Assembly (NCBI GenBank): GCA_001802125.1 | Contig: MGZK01000004.1 | Location: forward strand, 16,130 to 80,129 | Reading direction: 5' to 3' | DNA length: 64,000 bases | Origin: Geobacteraceae bacterium GWC2_55_20 | Lineage (GTDB): Bacteria; Desulfobacterota; Desulfuromonadia; Geobacterales; Pseudopelobacteraceae | Part shown: positions 56,691 through 64,000 of the stretch, piece by piece | Position numbering within the stretch: the first letter of the stretch is position 1 | How the letters are laid out: each line of letters starts with the position of its first letter | Made by a program: the position numbers and the translations under genes | Notes under the pieces: model-generated | The model's input: the letters and a program-made list of their open reading frames with translations, nothing else | Databases searched by the model: none | Told to the model about the DNA's origin: nothing

Positions 56691-57764
56691 CTGGCTGAAG
56701 ATGTAGACAAACACTCCAAAACAGAACAACCCACCGGCAAAAAACTCGATAAGTCACGGGAAAAAGGGCCGCCGCCGATGAGTCAGATGCTGACGTCATC
56801 GCTTACCCTGCTGGTGGGCATCGTCAGCCTCTATATTTTCGGCAGTTTCATGATGGATGGGCTTAAGAAGAGTTCTGTCGACATATTCTCTTCCATGGGC
56901 ACTTTCAAACTGACCGAAGCCAACCTGCATATCCTGATGATTAAGCTGTTCGGTACGATCGTTTTGCTGCTGACGCCGTTGATAATCACGATTATAGCCA
57001 CATCCATGCTTTCAAGCATGATTCAGGACAGCGGCCAGCTGGAATTCCGTATGTCGCGACTGACCGTTGACTTTAGCAAGATCAGTCCGATGAGCGGATT
57101 CAAGCGGCTGTTCAACAAAGATGCCCTGGTGGAGATGGTCAAATCCCTGCTGAAGCTGCTGGTGGTGGCCTGGATTGCCTATCGCGTCATCAGTGATGAA
57201 ATGCAGAACATCACTTTTTTGGCGGAAGCCGACATCCAGGCCATTTTCAGCTTTGTTGGCCATATCGCCTTCAAAATCGTTACCCATACCTGCGGAATCC
57301 TGATTGTTCTTGGCATCCTTGATATGATGTACGTCAAGTGGCGCTATATTGAAAATCTCAAGATGACGAAGCAGGAGGTCAAGGACGAGCGTAAGGAATC
57401 CGAAGGAAACCCGGAGATCAAGGGCAAGATCAAGAGCATGCAGTATCAAATGGCGCGCCGGAGAATGGTAAAAATAGTTCCGATGGCTGATGTGGTCATC
57501 ACCAACCCGACCCATTATGCCGTTGCTCTCAAATATGACCGGCAGAAGATGATCGCGCCGCTGGTGCTGGTCAAGGGTGTGGATGTAATGGCCGAAGCAA
57601 TCAAAAAAATCGCCAGGGAGCATCACATCACGCTGGTGGAAAACCGGTTTCTGGCGCGCGAGCTGTACGACCAGGTAAAGGAGAACGAGCCGATTCCCGA
57701 GTCTCTGTATGCCGCGGTTGCCGAGGTTCTGGCGTATGTCTACAAGCTGAAGGGGAAAACATGA
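56691..57764 (+). CDS. flhB: Flagellar export protein FlhB, probable CTG initiation (ORF-track ATG at 56778 is internal)
   Basis: In-frame 5' extension LAEDVDKHSKTEQPTGKKLDKSREKGPPPMSQML matches the conserved FlhB N-terminus; ADVVITNPTHYAVALKYD autocleavage site downstream. Confidence 0.85.
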   Translation: MAEDVDKHSKTEQPTGKKLDKSREKGPPPMSQMLTSSLTLLVGIVSLYIFGSFMMDGLKKSSVDIFSSMGTFKLTEANLHILMIKLFGTIVLLLTPLIITIIATSMLSSMIQDSGQLEFRMSRLTVDFSKISPMSGFKRLFNKDALVEMVKSLLKLLVVAWIAYRVISDEMQNITFLAEADIQAIFSFVGHIAFKIVTHTCGILIVLGILDMMYVKWRYIENLKMTKQEVKDERKESEGNPEIKGKIKSMQYQMARRRMVKIVPMADVVITNPTHYAVALKYDRQKMIAPLVLVKGVDVMAEAIKKIAREHHITLVENRFLARELYDQVKENEPIPESLYAAVAEVLAYVYKLKGKT

Positions 57765-57798
57765 TTCTTAATCCGCCGTATTCCCGGATAAAGTTGTA

Positions 57799-59016
57799 AT
57801 GCTTTCAGATGCTGCCACGTTACTGAGAGAGCTGTTTCCTCCCCGGCTGCACAGCCGGCTGCTGCTGGTGGGAGGTTCGGTGAGGGACTCCCTGTCGGGA
57901 CTGCCGGTCAGTGACATCGACCTGATCAGCGATATTCCGGAAGAAACCCTGCTCTTGCTGCATTTCCGTCGTGTTGAAGGCAAAACGACCGCTCCGATTT
58001 TCTTCAAAAGTGATCCAGTATTCGGCAAGATAGAAATCACATTACTGCGGAAGGATCAGCAGCTGGAAGATGACTTGCGTCGCCGCGATTTTCGCTGCAA
58101 TGCGGTGGTCATGTCGCTGGACGGATCGATAACTGATCCGCTGGGGGGCGTGCCTGATATCAATCAACGGCGGCTTTTGCCTTGCGGAGCTGCGTCACTG
58201 ACGGATGATCCGATCAGGATCTTCAGGGCCTTCAGATTCGCTGCGGATGGCTGGGAGATCGGGGCGGAGCTGGACGGGATGATCGGTTCCGGAAGTTGGG
58301 ATGAAGCGCTGGCAAAGATACCGGTGGAACGATTTAGCCGCGAGATGATCAAGGCTTTGGGCGGAATATCACCCGAACTGTTTTTTTCGTGCATGCTGAA
58401 ATTCGGAGTTGGCAGATGTTATCTGCCGGAATTGTTCATGATGCAGGACATCCCGGCCGGGCCGCCCGCATATCACGGCGATGCTACCCTGCTCTCGCAC
58501 TCGCTGGCCACATTACAGCGGATGGCCGTCATGAGCGGTGACACGATTGCCCGCCTGGCGGCATTCTTTCACGATCTTGGCAAGTTGTCCACACCCTCGG
58601 AACTGCTGCCAAGGCATATAGGCCACGATATGGCGGGTGTTGAAATGGCGCTGCAACTGGCAATCAGGCTACGTTTGTCCTCATTGCAGCGCAATGCCCT
58701 GATGGCCGCTTCCAGGCTGCATATGACAGGCGCGCGCTGGGTGCAGTTGCGGGACGCCACAAAATTGAAACTGGTTGAGCGTGCCCGCAAGGCGGGAATC
58801 GCGGCATTCTTTCCACAGCTTGTGGCCGCGGACCATGGCAATGAGCACGAGCTTGCCGGATGGGAAACAATGTTGCAGGTAGTCTCGTATCCGGCCACCA
58901 GCCTGGGCCTTGATGCGGCGCAGCTTGAGTCGATGAATGCTCCGGACCGCTCGGCGCTGATTTCGCGAATGCGTCTTCAGATATACAGGCAGCTTGTTTC
59001 ACGGCAAAAGATCTGA
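57799..59016 (+). CDS. CCA-adding enzyme / poly(A) polymerase family with HD domain
   Basis: LLLVGGSVRDSLSGLPVSDIDLIS...DDLRRRDFRCNAVVMSLDGSITDPLGG...DPIRIFRAFRFAA...LAAFFHDLGKLSTP. Confidence 0.88.
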   Translation: MLSDAATLLRELFPPRLHSRLLLVGGSVRDSLSGLPVSDIDLISDIPEETLLLLHFRRVEGKTTAPIFFKSDPVFGKIEITLLRKDQQLEDDLRRRDFRCNAVVMSLDGSITDPLGGVPDINQRRLLPCGAASLTDDPIRIFRAFRFAADGWEIGAELDGMIGSGSWDEALAKIPVERFSREMIKALGGISPELFFSCMLKFGVGRCYLPELFMMQDIPAGPPAYHGDATLLSHSLATLQRMAVMSGDTIARLAAFFHDLGKLSTPSELLPRHIGHDMAGVEMALQLAIRLRLSSLQRNALMAASRLHMTGARWVQLRDATKLKLVERARKAGIAAFFPQLVAADHGNEHELAGWETMLQVVSYPATSLGLDAAQLESMNAPDRSALISRMRLQIYRQLVSRQKI

Positions 59017-59210
59017 TGACGGAATAAGCTCTTGAAGGGGCGGTGCCCCATTCCAGTTCCGGCTTCCGGCAGTCATTTTCAGTTTGTAAAGGACGCGGTT
59101 ACTGATGGGCCGGGCCATGCTTTGCGCTACTTCCGTGCCGCAAGAATTCAGCCTTGCCTGCCTTGTGCAATTCTGTTACTTTCAAAAAAATTACAGGAAA
59201 GTAGACCGTT

Positions 59211-59975
59211 ATGAAGATCACCATTCTGGGGAGCGGAACATCCACCGGGGTTCCAATGGTTGGCTGCACCTGCCGTGTCTGCTCTTCGGATGATCAGCGG
59301 GATAAACGAACCCGTGCCTCGCTTCTGATCCGCCATCACAATCACAACATCCTGGTGGACACCTCCACCGACTTGCGACGACAGGCGCTGCAAAATGCAA
59401 TAACAGGTGTGGATGCGGTCCTTTTCACCCACTCCCATGCCGACCACGTCAACGGCATAGATGATCTGCGCGGTTTTTACTTTTTGCACAAAAAAATAGT
59501 TCCCTGCTTTGCTTCCGCAAGCACTCTCAAAACCTTGCAATCCGGCTTCAAATATATCTTTCAGGAGCACGAGAGTTCGGGTTATGCGCCCCTGCTGGCA
59601 ATCAACGAGATTGACTCTCCTTTTGAGCTTTTCGGTTTGAATATCGTCCCGGTGCCGTTGATTCACGGAAAAACATCCGCACTTGGATACCGGATAGGGC
59701 CATTTGCCTATCTGACCGATTGCAGCGCAATTCCGGATTCATCGCTGCCGCTGCTGGAAGGGCTTGATCTTCTTATCATGGACGGTTTGCGCTGGACCGA
59801 GCATCCCTTTCACTTCAATATTGACGGCGCCGTCGCGGCCGCCCGTCAAATCAAGGCTGCTCGGGTCGTGCTGACCCACCTGACACACGAGGTGGCATAT
59901 TCAGAGAACGGTAAGTTGCCGCCCGGCTTCGAATTTGCATATGACGGCTTGGAATTTGACCTGCCATCAAATTGA
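59211..59975 (+). CDS. MBL-fold metallohydrolase (PhnP/RNase Z-like)
   Basis: MKITILGSGTSTGVPMVGCTCRVCSSDDQRDKRTRASLLI...AVLFTHSHADHVNGIDDLRGF. Confidence 0.92.
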   Translation: MKITILGSGTSTGVPMVGCTCRVCSSDDQRDKRTRASLLIRHHNHNILVDTSTDLRRQALQNAITGVDAVLFTHSHADHVNGIDDLRGFYFLHKKIVPCFASASTLKTLQSGFKYIFQEHESSGYAPLLAINEIDSPFELFGLNIVPVPLIHGKTSALGYRIGPFAYLTDCSAIPDSSLPLLEGLDLLIMDGLRWTEHPFHFNIDGAVAAARQIKAARVVLTHLTHEVAYSENGKLPPGFEFAYDGLEFDLPSN

Positions 59976-59985
59976 GGAGAGAGTA

Positions 59986-61824
59986 ATGCACAAGGACATT
60001 AGACTGCACGGCATGTCTGGTGATCAGACCGAATATTTCGTAATGGTGATAGGTAACGAAGCCTACCAGCGTTATTTCTTCAATATTGTCCAGGAAGAAG
60101 ACCAACTGCGGATATTTTCGCCGGGCAACGAGCTGGTCATCTCGGCGGACGGCATTTCATACCAGGGTAACGGCGGCTATTTTTGCGAATACATGTTCGG
60201 GGTTGACCAGCCTTCCTCCGATCTTGCCAAACCGGATATAATCAACCGGCTTGTCATGTATGGAGCCTGCTCAGATGATGCCGGCAGCGTCCGCTTCAGT
60301 GACCGGACATCCGGCAGTGAAACATTCGATAACATCTTTTTCGAAGGTAACGCGGTCTGTAATTACTTCTTTTTTGTCCATTCCAACCTGCTGTCCCGCA
60401 AGCTGAAAAATCAGCAGGAAGAGCTTGTCAGATGCCTGGGCAAGATATTGAAACGTTCCGAAGCCGTAGGTGATGAACGTGATGACATTCTTATTTCAGA
60501 GATATTTCCTCTGCTTAAAGACGATTCCGCGCAGTTGTTCATCGTCAAGTTGATCAACCGTTACCATCGCGAATATCGCAACCTGTTTCGTAGCCTCTAT
60601 TTCAGAAACAAGAAAATATCGGATGACGATTTTGCCAAGCTGGTCAGCATGGCTTCCAAATATCAAATTGACCGCTATCAGCAGGAACGCATCCGTATCG
60701 ACGTCATGTATCGCAGTCCGGCGAATAAACGCATCGTGGACGAATATCGCAACATTCTGCTGGCGTGCAATTCAAAGGGTGAAATCAGCAACCTGGACAA
60801 CGCCCGCCTGACGAGACTCAAGACCCTTTCGGTTCGCAACAAGATTCCTGGCGCGCTCTTTTACACTTTGGACGAAATGCTCAAGAAGGGTCGCAACCTC
60901 AAGAACAATGAAGAGCGGGATTATATCGCCGCCACCCGTGAAATTCTGGAGGGGATCTTTTTCCGGGAAATCGAGATCGAAAGCCGCATTGATCGTGATG
61001 ACATGCTCAAGCTGATCAAGGCCAAGAAAAAGGCGATGGAGAACCGGGACCACAGTTTTGATCAGCTCATGCTTGACGCCAGCAAGGAGTGTGATGAAAA
61101 GATCCGTGATGGCGCCGATGCGGCGCTCCTGGATGGCTTCTCCTATGTTATTACCTACCTGGACCGCTTCGACAGCGTGTCGAACCTGATCAGTCAGTTG
61201 GCTTTCATGGAAAATGTCAGGATCAATGAGGAGATGTTGCGCGGTTTGTTGGAGCACAAAGCCGCATTTAACAACCTGCATGACGACTGCTTTCATGAGC
61301 TGTTTATCCGGGATCTGTTCGCAAATGCCTACCTGGGTGGCTTTGGCCGGCGGAAGGTAAAGGCGCTGATGGAAGGACTGGTTGCGATTGAGGCGCACTG
61401 GGCTACTATCGAGAATCTGCATCGCCGGCTGAACGAAATCGATCAGGATGAGCGTATCGCAATCGTGCTGTTGGAGCACGTTCGTGACCGTATCCGTAAT
61501 TTTTACTCAAAGTTTACCACCAGGGCCGATCAGGAAGCCTTGCGCCGTGAAGTGATCGAAGAGCTGAAAACCAAAAAGCGCATTACCGCCGATATTCCCG
61601 ACCGGCTTTTCAACGAAACCATTTTCACGATCAAGAAAGAGGCCATGTACCTTCATTCGCTTCTGCCGCAGATCATTGCCGAGCGTAATGACGGATTGCG
61701 GGAGGACTTTCTGGAAAACTCCGGACTGGACCGTTTCTTTGTCGAAGAACTGGAGCGGGAATATTATGAAAAGAACGGCCTGGATATCGAAGACCTGTAT
61801 CAGATCAGGAAAGGTCTGAGCTGA
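59986..61824 (+). CDS. Uncharacterised conserved 612-aa protein (possibly TIGR04442 family)
   Basis: MHKDIRLHGMSGDQTEYFVMVIGNEAYQRYFFNIVQEEDQLRIFSPGNELVISADGISYQGNGGYFCEYMFG...; long alpha-helical C-terminal part. ORF-track start 59935; family name from memory only. Confidence 0.7.
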   Translation: MHKDIRLHGMSGDQTEYFVMVIGNEAYQRYFFNIVQEEDQLRIFSPGNELVISADGISYQGNGGYFCEYMFGVDQPSSDLAKPDIINRLVMYGACSDDAGSVRFSDRTSGSETFDNIFFEGNAVCNYFFFVHSNLLSRKLKNQQEELVRCLGKILKRSEAVGDERDDILISEIFPLLKDDSAQLFIVKLINRYHREYRNLFRSLYFRNKKISDDDFAKLVSMASKYQIDRYQQERIRIDVMYRSPANKRIVDEYRNILLACNSKGEISNLDNARLTRLKTLSVRNKIPGALFYTLDEMLKKGRNLKNNEERDYIAATREILEGIFFREIEIESRIDRDDMLKLIKAKKKAMENRDHSFDQLMLDASKECDEKIRDGADAALLDGFSYVITYLDRFDSVSNLISQLAFMENVRINEEMLRGLLEHKAAFNNLHDDCFHELFIRDLFANAYLGGFGRRKVKALMEGLVAIEAHWATIENLHRRLNEIDQDERIAIVLLEHVRDRIRNFYSKFTTRADQEALRREVIEELKTKKRITADIPDRLFNETIFTIKKEAMYLHSLLPQIIAERNDGLREDFLENSGLDRFFVEELEREYYEKNGLDIEDLYQIRKGLS

Positions 61825-61906
61825 GCGAGTCAGCCGACTTTTCACTGACTGCCACGTGATTATGGACTCTATTTGCCAAATTCCGACCAATCAAGCGAGA
61901 TCCCCT

Positions 61907-64000
61907 ATGAAAACTAGCATAATCCGTTTTGTAACCGCCCTGGTCCTGATTCCTGCCGCTCTTCCGGCTGAGCCACTGCCGCAGAATGCGCCGGTCAATC
62001 CGGAATTTGTGGAATTTGTCGCTCAGACAGCTGTGCCCGCTGTCATGGGTACGACGTCAATAACTGACAGTACGAGACGTACAGGGCAGAGACCTTCTCC
62101 GGTCGATTTTTCACATCTGAAGGGGAAAGGCAGCCTGATCACGTTACCCTATCGCATCGAGCGAGGGGTCTATCCCGTCACGTATGATCTGAGAAGTTTA
62201 GGTAAAGTATCACCTGTGCGTAATCAGGGTGATTGTGGTGCCTGCTGGGCCTTCAGCCCGATGGCATCTCTTGAATCCACTTTGCTGACAGGGGAATCCT
62301 GGGATTTCTCCGAAAATAATCTTAAGAATACCAGCGGCTTTGATTGGGGACATTGCGCCGGCGGCAATGACGACATGGCAATTGCCTATCTGGGGCGCTG
62401 GGGAGGGCCGGTTTCCGAAGCTGACGATCCCTATTCGGTTTCCAGCAACGTCTCCCCCGGCGGACTGACCACGCGGAAACATGTCCAGGAGGTGCTGCAC
62501 ATACCCGATCGCGGAAGTGCGGCCGACAACGACGCCATCAAGCAGGCGCTCACGTTGTACGGTGTCGTGAAAACATCAATGTACATGGATGAATCGCCAT
62601 CGTATTACTCCCAGGCAAACAGCTCCTACTATTACAGCGGGTCAAACGGCACCAACCACGGGGTTGCCATTGTCGGCTGGGATGACAACTACTCCGCCGC
62701 AAACTTTGCCACGACTCCGCCGGGGAACGGGGCCTTTATCATCAAGAACAGCTGGGGCACCTCCTGGGGAGCTGCCGGCTATTTCTACGTGTCCTATTAT
62801 GACACAAAGATCGGCAGCAATAATTATGTCTATACCGCAGAGGCGGCAACAAAATATGCCAGAATCTATCAATACGACCCGTTGGGGCAGATATCCGCTT
62901 ACGGTTACAACTCGACGACCGGCTGGTTTTCAAACATCTTTACCGCACAGAATTATGAAAATGTTGAGGCGGTATCATTCTATACGATGGATATCAACGC
63001 TGCATATGAAGTCTACCTCTACAAGGGGGTAACCGGTGGGGCTCCTCGCAGTGGGACATTGGCGGCCCAGATATCCGGGACAATTCCTTTCCCCGGTTAT
63101 CACACTGTGCCGCTTAATGTCCCGGTCGGAGTTACAGCAGGTGAACGTTTTTCGATTGTTGTTAAAGTAATTAATCCGACTTATAACAGTCCAATCCCAG
63201 CCGAGACTTTTGAAACAGGTTATTCCTCGCAAGCCACCGCAAGTGCTGGTCAGAGTTTTATGAGTTCGAATGGAACTGCGTGGAGTGATGTAACTACAAT
63301 AACAGCGAATGGTAATGTCTGTGTCAAGGCATTCGCATCGCCCAATTCGGTAACCGGTGTCTGCGGTACAGCTAACGGCGGTACATTTACCGTTGCTCCA
63401 GACACCAACCTCTGCTTCAGCGGCCTGGCATCGGCTGTCACCGGAAGCGGGCCATGGCAGTGGAGCTGTTACGGCTCCGGCAGTGGCACCGATGCCAGTT
63501 GTTCGGCAGAGATATTGTCCTATCCGCTCACAGTCGCCATAGCCGGGACCGGCAGCGGTACTATCAACAGCATTCCGGCCGATTTCATCTGCCCGGATCT
63601 GACCGGTGGAAGTCCATGTTCAAAAACATATCCGGTTAATACCGTAATTACCCTCACCGCCATGCCTGATTCAGGCAGTTCTACCTTTACCGGCTGGAGC
63701 GCGACTCCACCCTGTACCGGCACCGGGAATTGTGAAGTTATCATGGATGCTGCCAAGAACGTAACCGCCACCTTTGCGTTGGCGCCTCTGGTTACGGTGC
63801 TGGAGAGACCCGGTATCGAATTCAGCACAATTTCGGCTGCCTATGACGACATTGGTACGGCTGCCGGAAGTACAATCCGGGCACGGGTAAACACGGCGCC
63901 TTTCGGGGATCTGCTACTGAACCGGGATATCGCGATAACACTCATGGGCGGGTTTGATGCGGAATTTTCTTCCGACAACAGCGGCTACAGCAGTATGGGA
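61907..64000 (+). CDS. Secreted papain-family (C1A) cysteine protease with C-terminal repeat modules, 3' end off window
   Basis: MKTSIIRFVTALVLIPAALPAEPLPQNAPVNPEF...VTYDLRSLGKVSPVRNQGDCGACWAFSPMASLES...TNHGVAIVGWDDNYSA...GAFIIKNSWGTSWGAAGYFYVSYYD. No in-frame stop in window, so absent from the ORF track. Confidence 0.9.
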   Translation, partial: MKTSIIRFVTALVLIPAALPAEPLPQNAPVNPEFVEFVAQTAVPAVMGTTSITDSTRRTGQRPSPVDFSHLKGKGSLITLPYRIERGVYPVTYDLRSLGKVSPVRNQGDCGACWAFSPMASLESTLLTGESWDFSENNLKNTSGFDWGHCAGGNDDMAIAYLGRWGGPVSEADDPYSVSSNVSPGGLTTRKHVQEVLHIPDRGSAADNDAIKQALTLYGVVKTSMYMDESPSYYSQANSSYYYSGSNGTNHGVAIVGWDDNYSAANFATTPPGNGAFIIKNSWGTSWGAAGYFYVSYYDTKIGSNNYVYTAEAATKYARIYQYDPLGQISAYGYNSTTGWFSNIFTAQNYENVEAVSFYTMDINAAYEVYLYKGVTGGAPRSGTLAAQISGTIPFPGYHTVPLNVPVGVTAGERFSIVVKVINPTYNSPIPAETFETGYSSQATASAGQSFMSSNGTAWSDVTTITANGNVCVKAFASPNSVTGVCGTANGGTFTVAPDTNLCFSGLASAVTGSGPWQWSCYGSGSGTDASCSAEILSYPLTVAIAGTGSGTINSIPADFICPDLTGGSPCSKTYPVNTVITLTAMPDSGSSTFTGWSATPPCTGTGNCEVIMDAAKNVTATFALAPLVTVLERPGIEFSTISAAYDDIGTAAGSTIRARVNTAPFGDLLLNRDIAITLMGGFDAEFSSDNSGYSSMG

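Noticed and set aside
1-64000. Search by eye for tRNA/rRNA genes, IS elements or transposases
   Set aside because: No cloverleaf-like conserved GTTCRA elements, rRNA signatures or DDE/tyrosine recombinase proteins noticed; a tRNAscan/ISfinder run would be needed to exclude them.

Overview
This 64 kb window comes from a GC-rich Gram-negative chromosome. Gene content and order suggest a Geobacteraceae/Desulfuromonadales-like deltaproteobacterium (inference). Left to right it contains: (1) the 5' part of a minus-strand sbcD running off the left edge; (2) a small accessory patch with a BrnT/BrnA toxin-antitoxin pair, a 5'-truncated type I restriction hsdS remnant and a WYL-domain regulator whose N-terminus is frameshifted by a 5-bp tandem duplication; (3) a long minus-strand run with a tripartite RND efflux system (adaptor, pump, TolC) interleaved with tag, a DMT transporter, a pabB-pabC fusion and a lone mlaE; (4) hslO, truA, two thioredoxin-fold genes and a siroheme/heme block (precorrin-2 dehydrogenase, ccsB/hemX, hemA, sfsA, hemC, cobA-hemD fusion), then ndk and glgP; (5) a FliK-like/mini-FlhB pair, phosphohexomutase, cheY, cheX and a CheX/pseudo-receiver fusion; (6) a large flagellar cluster (flgB C fliE F G H I J motE-like fliK flgD flgE ... 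fliL M N O P Q R flhB) preceded by a good sigma-54 -24/-12 element; (7) two secreted cohesin-like/NHL/CHB_HEX-type proteins inserted, behind a terminator, between flgE and fliL; (8) a CCA-adding/polyA polymerase-like gene, an MBL-fold hydrolase, an uncharacterised 612-aa protein, and the start of a secreted papain-family protease running off the right edge. Main items for follow-up: flhB has no canonical start codon and lies in frame with fliR across a single TGA; C10/C10/G9 homopolymers fall in motility genes; fliK carries 543-bp tandem repeats; the WYL gene is frameshifted by TGATTx2; the flagellar operon is interrupted by cohesin/dockerin-like surface proteins. No CRISPR array, tRNA, rRNA or transposase was recognised. 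I found no clearly new multi-gene system that sequence reading alone can establish.
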